From Planctomycetota bacterium (GTDB lineage: Bacteria > Planctomycetota > UBA1135), in NCBI GenBank assembly GCA_024229395.1, contig JAAESM010000004.1:1-64000 (forward strand): a stretch of 64,000 nt of DNA, read 5' to 3'. Shown here piece after piece: positions 1 through 7,190 of this stretch. The translations under genes were made by a program, and so were the position numbers. Below the pieces are notes generated by a model, which did no database searches, had not been told where the DNA came from, and was given only the letters and a program-made list of their open reading frames with translations. The stretch's first letter is position 1, and each line of letters opens with the position of its first letter.

Positions 1-65
1 AGGAGCATGAGTCGAAGGTGGATGAAGCGCTCAAGCGAAAATCGACCGAAATCATGGAAGTCTAG
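1..65 (+). CDS. frr: Ribosome recycling factor, 3' end only
   Basis: The first 65 bases read in one frame to a TAG stop and give a 20-residue tail ending KRKSTEIMEV. The VDEALK...K.EIMEV pattern is the conserved C-terminal helix of ribosome recycling factor, which with EF-G splits the post-termination ribosome in the cytoplasm. Only the last helix is in the window, so start and domain structure cannot be judged. The tRNA-like gene begins 19 bases after the stop on the same strand. Confidence 0.8.
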   Translation, partial: EHESKVDEALKRKSTEIMEV

Positions 66-84
66 CTCCTGGTTCATCCAGGTC

Positions 85-160
85 GGGGCAATAACGCAGT
101 TGGTAGAGTAGTGGGCTTTTAACCAATTTGTCCCAGGTTCAAGTCCTGGTGCCCTCACCA
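85..160 (+). tRNA. tRNA-Lys (anticodon TTT), atypical pairing
   Basis: A 76-base tRNA-shaped sequence ends in an encoded CCA (158-160). The D-loop AGTTGGTA, the anticodon loop CTTTTAA (116-122, anticodon 118-120) and a perfect 5-bp T stem around TTCAAGT are all typical of tRNA-Lys. The other helices are poor. In the standard register acceptor pairs 5 and 6 mismatch (C-C, A-G), the D stem has one G-A mismatch and the anticodon stem one G-A mismatch. Sliding the 5' strand by one base restores six acceptor pairs (85-90 with 150-155) but leaves an extra base before the D stem. It may be a divergent working tRNA or a decaying copy. A strong terminator follows at once, so it is probably transcribed. 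Confidence 0.65.
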
Positions 161-168
161 TTCTTAAA

Positions 169-198
169 ACGCGTACCTTCGGGTGCGCGTTTTTTTTT
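169..198 (+). terminator. Rho-independent terminator after the tRNA
   Basis: A 9-bp stem (169-177 with 182-190, one G-U pair) closes a TTCG tetraloop and runs into nine T residues (190-198). It sits nine bases after the tRNA CCA and should end the frr/tRNA transcript. Confidence 0.9.
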
Positions 199-492
199 GT
201 GGTTGGTGTGGATGAAGGTGTGTGTGTTGATTCGTAAATGTGTGCACGGCGCAGAGCGCCGGCGTGCTCCGGCAACGTCGGGGTACCGACTAGCAAGTCG
301 CGCGCCCAGCGCCTGCGTCCGTACACCGATCTGGTGCCGCCGCCGAAAGGTAACGGGTGGCGAAGGGAGCGTCTTCTGTGAATTTGTTCGTGGGTTCGTG
401 GAAGGAGTGGACGGTTTTGCGCCACGGTTGGTTTTGACGTAGTCTGTAGCTGCAACAACACGTTGTTTTTTTGTTCTTACGGTACTGATGTC
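199..492. other. Intergenic region without a supported gene
   Basis: No reading frame here has a credible start or protein-like composition; a 104-codon frame overlapping the tRNA is Arg/Cys-rich and is rejected. A small GC hairpin (GGCGC-AGA-GCGCC, 248-260) and a weak AACAAC/GTTGTT hairpin followed by T residues (454-472) are visible. The second could be a weak terminator just ahead of the next gene. Nothing else is recognised. Confidence 0.4.
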
Positions 493-1053
493 ATGAAATC
501 ATTCTTTGCAGGAGTCGGCCTTTGCGCTGCGGCGTTACTTTTCCTTCCATGGTCCAGTGTTGATGCTTCGCCAGGAGGGGTGGCACCGGTCGGCCCGAAC
601 CATAGCTATCAGCAGATGGGGGGACCGTCCTTCCTGAAGGTGCACAATCCCAGCGGTGAAGAGAAACTGATCCAAGTGAAGCACAACAGTTTCAACGGCC
701 CTGTCGGTAGCATTCGCCTTGGTGGACGCCGAACGATTTATCTGCCCATCGATGGCAGCTATTCCTTCATCATGCAGCGCGGCCTGACGGAATCCCTGAT
801 GCAAGGCAAGCCGAACGAGTGGAAGCCGGATGTGCATTACCTTCAGCTGAAGAACGAAGAGGCGGAATCCCGAGCCATCAAGTCCTATGCATGGCCCCTT
901 GGCCGCGAGAGCTCACATCCATTGGAACTGAAGGTCGGTGAAAAGATCACTTTGCCGCTGACGGGCGAATTCGCATACGACGTGTCCAGTGACCTGAAGA
1001 AGTTCTCCTCATCCAACCTGCGCTTGATCATCCAGGCCGAAGCGGTGCAGTAA
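493..1053 (+). CDS. Exported protein of unknown function
   Basis: This 186-residue protein has an N-terminal signal peptide (MKSFF, then a hydrophobic stretch to about residue 20, likely cut near VDA-SPGG). The mature part has no cysteine, alternates polar and hydrophobic residues and looks beta-rich, with SFLKVHNPSGEEKLIQV and a GGRRTIYLPIDGSYSFIM segment reminiscent of a small periplasmic sandwich. The frame extends 10 codons upstream, but the ATG at 493 is chosen because the signal peptide begins there. No family is recognised. It is followed on the opposite strand by a lipoprotein gene, so it is probably monocistronic. Confidence 0.65.
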   Translation: MKSFFAGVGLCAAALLFLPWSSVDASPGGVAPVGPNHSYQQMGGPSFLKVHNPSGEEKLIQVKHNSFNGPVGSIRLGGRRTIYLPIDGSYSFIMQRGLTESLMQGKPNEWKPDVHYLQLKNEEAESRAIKSYAWPLGRESSHPLELKVGEKITLPLTGEFAYDVSSDLKKFSSSNLRLIIQAEAVQ

Positions 1054-1093
1054 GCGCCGTTGCGGAATCCTGCAGGAATCACGCTCAGCGAAC

Positions 1094-1855
1094 TCAGTAC
1101 GACTTGCCCACCCAGCCCTGATGCACGCCGATCCGTGGCAGGAACGGCAGCTTCAATGCGGGGGGCCATAGGCTCAACCCTGCAGTCAGCCCAGCCAGAT
1201 GCAATTCCACTCCTTGGCGGAAGCCCAAGCCTAAACCAAGCTGGCCGAAGTCAGCCTCGACTCCCAAGCCGCTGGCGGTGATGCCGGCGCGGAAGACGTC
1301 GGGATAATCCTTGCCGACACCGTTGTGATGCAACTCGGCATGCAGGCCGGCGGTGCGGTCGATGATCTGCGCGATCAAGGTGTTGCTGTTCGGGCCTGGC
1401 CAAGCGTCGTAGAGACGGCCATCTGTGGGTGGGATGAACTTCATCGCCCAAGTGTCTTCATTCCTGAACATCTCGCGGTAGCCGAAGTCGGTGACTGCGT
1501 TGGCCGATTCCAGGACTCGTGGAATGAGGTCCTGCGCTTCGACGCCGTGAAAGGACTCGAGCACGAACACCGGGTTGTCCCAACGTTCATTGGCGCGTGC
1601 GTCTTCGGCACTGAGTTCCTCGATCACCACACCTGACATCACTCCGTCGATCTCGATGCGCGTCCAAGCATTCTCATTGCCATCCTTCAGGTCGATCCAT
1701 GAATGCTCGGCGAAGCGCGTATACCAATCCATGTAATCAGGCAGCCGGATGGTCTTGACCACCACGAGGTGATCATATTCGGTGGGGATCTCGGCCGGGA
1801 CCGGACCGGTGCATGCGGCAAGAATGGATAGGAAGAGCGCGGCGATTCGTCTCAT
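1094..1855 (-). CDS. Lipoprotein, DUF3750-like
   Basis: A 253-residue protein with a lipoprotein signal: MRR, a hydrophobic run, and the lipobox LAAC with the acylated cysteine at residue 15. It is expected to be membrane anchored on the periplasmic side. A segment at about 51-57 (HSWIDLK) followed by a WTRIEIDG strand resembles the start of DUF3750 proteins, whose function is unknown. The ATG at 1855 is preferred to one 30 bases upstream because it begins the signal peptide. It ends 40 bases from the convergent exported-protein gene. The family assignment is by eye and tentative. Confidence 0.55.
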   Translation of the reverse strand: MRRIAALFLSILAACTGPVPAEIPTEYDHLVVVKTIRLPDYMDWYTRFAEHSWIDLKDGNENAWTRIEIDGVMSGVVIEELSAEDARANERWDNPVFVLESFHGVEAQDLIPRVLESANAVTDFGYREMFRNEDTWAMKFIPPTDGRLYDAWPGPNSNTLIAQIIDRTAGLHAELHHNGVGKDYPDVFRAGITASGLGVEADFGQLGLGLGFRQGVELHLAGLTAGLSLWPPALKLPFLPRIGVHQGWVGKSY

Positions 1856-1919
1856 GAATAGGACATCCTGGGGCCAATGAGGCATGGATTCAAGTCAATG
1901 GCGGTGGCGGGGCGACCAC

Positions 1920-2849
1920 TCACGTCAGGCGCGAACCCTGATGGCTGCCGCGCCGCTGCAATTCCTGCTCGATCGAACTATGCACCTTGGCGCGACCTGG
2001 CCATGGCTTCGGCGCAAGATAACTATCCTCCGGAGCTTCCGCCACCAAGCGATGGACGATGACCTCCGGCGGCAGCATCTCGACGGCGTCGGCAACCATT
2101 TTGATGTACTGCTCGGCATTCAGCAGCTCGATGCCGCCATCCAACCACATCTTGGCCAGCTTGGTCTTGTTCAAGACCATCATCTGATGGAACTTGATGC
2201 CTTCACATTGGGCTTTCGACACTTCTTCGACTTGGCGCAAAAGGCCATCATCCTTTTCGCCAGGCAGACCAGCAATGCAATGCGCAATACGATGGAGGTT
2301 TCGTGCGCCGGCGCGTTCACAAGCGGTGTGAAAGTTGGCCAAGCTATCGTGCCGGCCAATGATTTCCTGCACCTTGTCGTCGGCAGTTTCCAAACCAAAC
2401 TCCACCCACACTTCATCAAAGTACTGGGTCTGCTCGGCAAGCAAGTCGGCGGCTTCTTCACTGAAGCAATCCGGGCGCGTGCCCACCGCCAAGATGGGGG
2501 CGACTGGAGTCCACTCCTTCATCTGCTGCAGGGCGTTGGCCAAAGGCTGCAAGTCGGGGTAGGTGTTGGAGTAGGACTGGAAGTAGATAATCGCGGCCTG
2601 GCCTTCGGGATTGACTTTGCGCGCGCGTTGCAGACCACTTTGCCATTGCTCGTTCAAGCCTTCGCGCCGTTTTGCGGCCCCGGTTCCACTGCCGGACAAG
2701 TCGCAATAGATACAACCTCCGTAACCGCTCACGCCGTCACGATTAGGACAGGTCAATCCCAAGTCGAGCATCACTCGACGCAAGCGCCGACCGTAGCGCT
2801 TCTTTAAACTACGACCTAACGTGTGGACAGGTGCCTGCGTGAAATCCAT
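1920..2849 (-). CDS. Radical SAM protein, YhcC/TIGR01212 type
   Basis: A 309-residue protein that opens like the YhcC family: LKKRYGRRLRRVMLDLGLTCPNRDG, then GGCIYCD. The cysteines at about 34, 46 and 49 give the CX11CX2C spacing typical of TIGR01212/Elp3-like radical SAM enzymes, which bind a 4Fe-4S cluster and cleave S-adenosylmethionine. VGTRPDCFSE and the later E-rich central part also fit the family. The substrate is not established for this group. It is divergent from selB with only 17 bases between the two start codons. A TACAAT box lies 8 bases before the ATG. Confidence 0.85.
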   Translation of the reverse strand: MDFTQAPVHTLGRSLKKRYGRRLRRVMLDLGLTCPNRDGVSGYGGCIYCDLSGSGTGAAKRREGLNEQWQSGLQRARKVNPEGQAAIIYFQSYSNTYPDLQPLANALQQMKEWTPVAPILAVGTRPDCFSEEAADLLAEQTQYFDEVWVEFGLETADDKVQEIIGRHDSLANFHTACERAGARNLHRIAHCIAGLPGEKDDGLLRQVEEVSKAQCEGIKFHQMMVLNKTKLAKMWLDGGIELLNAEQYIKMVADAVEMLPPEVIVHRLVAEAPEDSYLAPKPWPGRAKVHSSIEQELQRRGSHQGSRLT

Positions 2850-2857
2850 GACTCTTC

Positions 2858-2863
2858 ATTGTA
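2858..2863 (-). promoter_or_regulatory. Candidate -10 box for the YhcC-type gene
   Basis: Reads TACAAT on the minus strand, 8 bases before the ATG at 2849, which predicts a leaderless or nearly leaderless message. No good -35 box is visible. Confidence 0.45.
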
Positions 2864-2866
2864 ACT

Positions 2867-4786
2867 GTGACTGAAGCCCAGCCCGTACCGGTAGTCATCG
2901 GTACTGCTGGGCATATCGACCACGGCAAGTCTGCCTTGGTCGAGGCACTCTGCGGTACCCATCCTGACCGTTGGCAAGAGGAGCAGGAACGCGGCATCAC
3001 CATTGATCTTGGTTATGCGCAGCTGACCTACGCTGATGGCCTTGAGATCGGCTTCGTCGACGTGCCCGGCCACGAGAAGCTGGTGCGCAAGATGGTCGCT
3101 GGTGCCACCGGTATGGGTGCTGCCATGTTGGTGGTCGCCTCGGATGACGGCGTGATGACCCAGACCCGCGAGCACTTCGAGGTACTTACTTTGCTGGGGG
3201 TGGATCGTGGAATCGTGGTCATCAGCAAGGCGGATTTGGCTGATGAGGACACCATGCTTTTGGTGGAGGAAGAAGTCCACGAGTTGATCGAAGGCAGCAG
3301 CTGGGAGAACGCTCAAGTGGTGGCGGTCTCTTCGCATGCCGGCACGGGTTTGGAAGAGCTGCGCGAGGCGCTGCGCACGCTCGCTCTGGATGCGCGTTCT
3401 AAAGCTGATCCATTGCTTGCCTTCCGCATGCCTGTGCAACGCAGCTTCGCGATTCAAGGAGCCGGCACCGTAGCTACGGGAGTGTGCGCCAGCGGCACCC
3501 TGGATGAAGGCCAAGAAGTCGTTGCCATGCCATCCGGCAAGAGCAGTCGCGTGCGCCGCGTGCAGGTACATGGTCGTAGTGCTGGCGTTGCCGAACCTGG
3601 CTTGCGCACCGCATTGAACTTGCCAGACCTGACCAAGGTCGATTGTGATCGTGGCGTGGTGTTGGTCGCTCCGGGTAGTACCAAGAGCGGCAAGCTGCTG
3701 CGCATGACCGTCAGCCTGTTGCCCGACGCACCGGTGCTGAAGCATGATTCGGCAGTACAGATCCTTGCCGGTACTTCCGCTGTGGAAGCACGCATCTTCT
3801 TCGGTGGCGATCAGTCGGGAACTGAGTTGTTCGTCGATATCGAGGCAGAAGAAGAAATCTGCTTAGTCCCTGGCCAGCGCTGCTTATTGCGACGCCCATC
3901 TCCAGCGAAGAACTTCGGCGTAGCTCGCTTCCTTGGTTTCGGTAAGTATCGCCTGAAAAAGCGCGATGCCGAAGAGCGCAAGTGGTGGCAACAGATGGCC
4001 GCGGCGATTGATGATCGTGAAGCGCTTCTGTTGTTGTTGCTGGAAACTGATCAAGGATCTCCCAAGAAGCCCAACGATTTGGCCAGCGCCATGGGTTGGA
4101 CCGTCGCTGGAACTACCGCAATGCTGGATGGTTTGGTTAAGGCCAAACGCGTGCAACAAATCGGTGCGGCCTACATCGCAGCTGGCAGCGCTCAAGCCAT
4201 GCTTGGAGAAGTGCTCGGCGTGGTCGATAACTTCCGCGGCAAATTCCCGGGGCGATTGTTGATTCCGATTCAGCGTTTCCGCGACCGGCTCGGCAAGCAA
4301 GGTTGGAAGACCTTGGAGAAACTCGCAGATGAACAACTCGAGACCATGGGCGTTAAGCGGCGTCGTGGAACTCACTGGGAGTTGCTTGGAGTTGAAGTGC
4401 CTGAAGAAATCATCGCGGCCGGTCAGTCCCTTTTGGCGGTGGTCGATCAACATGGTTTGACGCCCCCGGACTGGTCGGAGGTCGTCGCCACCAGCGGCTT
4501 GGATGCCGATATGGCCGACAGCGCACGCGGTTATCTGGTCGATTCCGGTCAGGCCGTGCAGCCGATCGAGGGTTTGTTGTTCGCTTTCGCCAAGGTAAAC
4601 GCCTTTCGCGAAGCGGTTGTGGCGCAATTGGAGAGCGGGGGCATGGATATTCCAGCTTTACGCGATCAATTTCAGACCACGCGCAAATTCGTCATGCCGC
4701 TGCTCGAATACCTCGATGATTGCGGCGTCACCGAGCGCCGCGGACCGAACCGTTTGCTGCGTGACGCCAACGCGAGTCTTCTGTAG
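2867..4786 (+). CDS. selB: Selenocysteine-specific elongation factor SelB
   Basis: A 639-residue translational GTPase that delivers Sec-tRNA(Sec) to in-frame UGA codons with a SECIS hairpin. G1 is GHIDHGKS (15-22), the switch I threonine sits in RGITIDLGY (42-50), G3 is DVPGHE (65-70) and G4 is SKAD (120-123); the N to S change in NKxD is common in SelB. Two beta-barrel domains follow, then a long C-terminal part of winged-helix repeats ending LLEYLDDCGVTERRGPNR, the part that binds mRNA. The start is GTG with no Shine-Dalgarno; no nearby ATG fits better. selA, selC and selD are not in the window, so the rest of the selenocysteine machinery must be elsewhere. Confidence 0.95.
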   Translation: MTEAQPVPVVIGTAGHIDHGKSALVEALCGTHPDRWQEEQERGITIDLGYAQLTYADGLEIGFVDVPGHEKLVRKMVAGATGMGAAMLVVASDDGVMTQTREHFEVLTLLGVDRGIVVISKADLADEDTMLLVEEEVHELIEGSSWENAQVVAVSSHAGTGLEELREALRTLALDARSKADPLLAFRMPVQRSFAIQGAGTVATGVCASGTLDEGQEVVAMPSGKSSRVRRVQVHGRSAGVAEPGLRTALNLPDLTKVDCDRGVVLVAPGSTKSGKLLRMTVSLLPDAPVLKHDSAVQILAGTSAVEARIFFGGDQSGTELFVDIEAEEEICLVPGQRCLLRRPSPAKNFGVARFLGFGKYRLKKRDAEERKWWQQMAAAIDDREALLLLLLETDQGSPKKPNDLASAMGWTVAGTTAMLDGLVKAKRVQQIGAAYIAAGSAQAMLGEVLGVVDNFRGKFPGRLLIPIQRFRDRLGKQGWKTLEKLADEQLETMGVKRRRGTHWELLGVEVPEEIIAAGQSLLAVVDQHGLTPPDWSEVVATSGLDADMADSARGYLVDSGQAVQPIEGLLFAFAKVNAFREAVVAQLESGGMDIPALRDQFQTTRKFVMPLLEYLDDCGVTERRGPNRLLRDANASLL

Positions 4787-4831
4787 TCACCAACGCAAGC
4801 CTTCTGTAGGTGCCAACTCAAGCCTGCTGCG
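4763..4831. repeat. Three imperfect 23-base tandem units across the selB stop
   Basis: Units at 4763-4785, 4786-4808 and 4809-4831 share the core GCCAACnCnAGnCTTCTGTA with a few substitutions. The first unit encodes the last selB codons and the stop lies at its end, so the array may have arisen by duplication of the gene's 3' tip. Confidence 0.6.
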
Positions 4832-4896
4832 ACCATCTTGGCCCAGCTTTTCCTGCGCTGAAAAGGCTTTCTTCTGTGGGGCGGTAGTGGCATGCT

Positions 4897-5400
4897 ATGG
4901 CTATCAGCAAGATCATGATGGACGATGGCCAAGTTAAGGGTCCGGTGTTAGTGCCGGTCGATTTCTCGCCGCAATCTGAACAAGCGTTCCTTTTCGCGGC
5001 GGACTATGGGCGTAATTTTACCGCCCCGATCTTGATCCTGCATGTGATGCACGATGCTGAAGAAGCACCCGGCGTCTACCGCATGGAAGATGGCAGCGGC
5101 GGCTTGTTGCCACTCAAGGAAGCAGCGCGCATCTTGCTCGAGGAATTCCAAAAGCGCCTGATGGCCGATTACCCGCATGCTTTGGTGGGATTGCAGGTGG
5201 ACTTCAAGCTGACCTCCGGTATTCCAGCCACGCGCATCCTTGAAGTTGCTGAAAAGATCAATGCGCAGATGATCGTGATCGGCAACACCGGCCAAGGCAG
5301 CATCAGTCGCATCTTGACCGGCTCGACCGCCAATAAGGTCATCCAAGAAGCACAGATCCCCGTCACCTTGATCAAGGCTTTGGCCGATACAGAAGAGTAG
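4897..5400 (+). CDS. Universal stress protein (UspA family)
   Basis: A 167-residue cytoplasmic protein with the Usp alpha/beta fold: VLVPVDFSPQSEQAF at the first strand and nucleotide-binding aspartate, LILHVMHD in strand 2, and the ATP-binding G-2X-G-9X-G(S/T) motif in GNTGQGSISRILTGSTANKV near the C-terminus. This motif marks the ATP-binding subclass. Exact start is uncertain because ATGs at 4897, 4915 and 4918 are all in frame. It lies 14 bases before the Na/phosphate transporter gene and is probably co-transcribed with it. Confidence 0.88.
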   Translation: MAISKIMMDDGQVKGPVLVPVDFSPQSEQAFLFAADYGRNFTAPILILHVMHDAEEAPGVYRMEDGSGGLLPLKEAARILLEEFQKRLMADYPHALVGLQVDFKLTSGIPATRILEVAEKINAQMIVIGNTGQGSISRILTGSTANKVIQEAQIPVTLIKALADTEE

Positions 5401-5414
5401 CCAGAACCGCATCC

Positions 5415-7106
5415 ATGCTTGCGAACCTAGCGACCGCCTCCGTAGCGAATGACTCGATCGAGACCTTCCCATTGCTGATGGGATTGTTCGGTGGCTTGGC
5501 CTTGTTCCTGTTCGGCATGGAACAGATGGCGACGGCGCTGAAAGTGGTTGCTGGCGCGCGCATGAAGAAGGTCCTGGCGCGTTTGACCACCAACCGCTTC
5601 ATGGGCGTGTTGACCGGTGCATTCGTGACCACGGTGATCCAGTCGTCTTCGGTGACCACAGTGCTGGTGGTTGGCTTTATCTCAGCCGACTTGATGTCGA
5701 TGGCGCAATCCGTCGGCGTGATCATGGGTGCCAACATCGGTACCACGGTCACCGCGCAAATCATCGCCTTCAAGGTCACCAAGTATTCCTTGTTGTTGGT
5801 GGCTTTTGGTTTTGGCTTGTCGTTCATCTCCAAGAATCCAACGGTCAAGCACAATGGTCAGGGTCTGCTCGGTCTGGGTTTGATCTTCCTTGGCATGGCG
5901 GTGATGGGCGAGGCGATGGCCCCTTTGCGCACTTATGCGCCATTCATCGACATGATGGTGATGATGGAGCAGCCCCTCAAGGGCATCCTGTTCGGTGCGG
6001 CTTTTACCGCCTTAGTGCAGTCGTCGTCGGCGACCACCGGTGTGGTCATCGTGATGGCGTCGCAGGGCTTGATCAGTTTGCCCGCCGGTATCGCTTTGAG
6101 TTTTGGCGCTAACATCGGCACTTGTGTGACGGCACTATTGGCTGCGATCGGTAAGCCGCGCGAAGGCCTTCGTGCGGCGGTGGTGCATGTGTTGTTCAAC
6201 GTGCTCGGTGTATTGGTATGGATCGCCTTCATTCCTGAACTTGCCGAATTCGTGCGTGGGGTCTCACCGGCCTTCGCGGACCGGCCTTCCGCCGATCGCC
6301 TAGCCATGGAGACGCCGCGTCAGATCGCCAACGCGCATACGGTCTTCAATGTCGCCAATACCTTCATCTTCATCTGGTTCGCGCCATTGTTCGCGCGCGT
6401 GGTGCAATGGATGGTTCCCGACCGTCCGTTGGCGGAAGCAGAGAAGGTCAAAGCCAAGTACTTGGATTCGGAGTTGCTGGATACGCCGTCGTTGGCCTTG
6501 GATCGGTCGCGCTTGGAGCTGGTCCACATGGGCGACAGCGTGCGCGACATGTACGCGGCCATCATTCCTGCAGCTTTGACTGGTACCGCGCAAGAGTTGA
6601 GTCGCATTGAGGCCATGGATGACCGAGTCGATGCCTTGCATGGTTTCATCGTGACGTACCTCGGCCGCATCAGTCGCCGCGAGTTGAGTGAAGAGCAGAC
6701 CGATGAAATGATGCGTTTGATGGAGACCGCCAACGATCTTGAGAACATCGGCGACATCATCGAGACCAACCTTGTCATGCTCGGCCGCGAACGCTTGGCG
6801 AAAGGGGTGACTATCAGTGAGCCCACCGTCAAGGTCATCACCGATTTCCACGCCGCCATTGGCACTGCTCTGGATTCGGCCTTCATGGCTGTGATCCAAG
6901 TCAACGCCGGCGCCGCCGACCGCGTGATCATGATGAAGGCCGAGATCAATCGCTTGTCCGGGACCGCCGCCAAGCACGAGGCGCAGCGCCTGGTGGTCAA
7001 GGAACCAAACCGCCTGGCTGCCTACACCACGGAGATGGACATTCTCGAGAACCTCAAGCGCGTTTATTACTTCTGCCGTCGCATGGCACGTGCGTCGGTG
7101 AGTTGA
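5415..7106 (+). CDS. Na/Pi cotransporter family protein with PhoU-like tail
   Basis: A 563-residue inner-membrane protein. The first 340 residues hold the inverted repeat of the NptA/PNaS family, each half carrying the QSSS signature (residues 76-79 and 202-205) followed by a hydrophobic helix; these serines line the sodium/phosphate site. The remainder is a cytoplasmic helical PhoU-like domain (about 360-560) with the repeated acidic pattern MDDRVDALHGF and ETANDLENIGDIIETN. It should take up phosphate or a related anion with sodium. The start is not certain; the annotated ATG follows the stress-protein stop by 14 bases. Confidence 0.9.
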   Translation: MLANLATASVANDSIETFPLLMGLFGGLALFLFGMEQMATALKVVAGARMKKVLARLTTNRFMGVLTGAFVTTVIQSSSVTTVLVVGFISADLMSMAQSVGVIMGANIGTTVTAQIIAFKVTKYSLLLVAFGFGLSFISKNPTVKHNGQGLLGLGLIFLGMAVMGEAMAPLRTYAPFIDMMVMMEQPLKGILFGAAFTALVQSSSATTGVVIVMASQGLISLPAGIALSFGANIGTCVTALLAAIGKPREGLRAAVVHVLFNVLGVLVWIAFIPELAEFVRGVSPAFADRPSADRLAMETPRQIANAHTVFNVANTFIFIWFAPLFARVVQWMVPDRPLAEAEKVKAKYLDSELLDTPSLALDRSRLELVHMGDSVRDMYAAIIPAALTGTAQELSRIEAMDDRVDALHGFIVTYLGRISRRELSEEQTDEMMRLMETANDLENIGDIIETNLVMLGRERLAKGVTISEPTVKVITDFHAAIGTALDSAFMAVIQVNAGAADRVIMMKAEINRLSGTAAKHEAQRLVVKEPNRLAAYTTEMDILENLKRVYYFCRRMARASVS

Positions 7107-7117
7107 GTTCTAGTTCC

Positions 7118-7190
7118 AGATAGCGGATGCGCTCCTAGCTCCACGGGGCAGGTGCGCTCCTGGCTTCGCGCGACGGATGCTCTAACTCCA
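7118..7190. repeat. Degenerate GC-rich tandem units between convergent genes
   Basis: Three loosely repeated stretches built on GGATGCGCTCCTAGCTCCACG and variants lie between the transporter and GH15 genes. The units are imperfect and vary in length. They resemble in style, but not in sequence, the array after selB. No clear terminator hairpin is visible. Confidence 0.35.

Noticed and set aside
128-442. A 104-codon open frame overlapping the tRNA
   Set aside because: It starts inside the tRNA and its product is Arg- and Cys-rich without a domain; terminator sequence lies inside it.
2815-3745. Antisense 309-codon frame opposite selB
   Set aside because: It is a shadow of the selB coding frame and its product has no recognisable feature.
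6300-7000. Two long antisense frames on the minus strand across the transporter gene
   Set aside because: They mirror a strongly coding plus-strand gene with clear domains; their products are low-complexity and have no motif.
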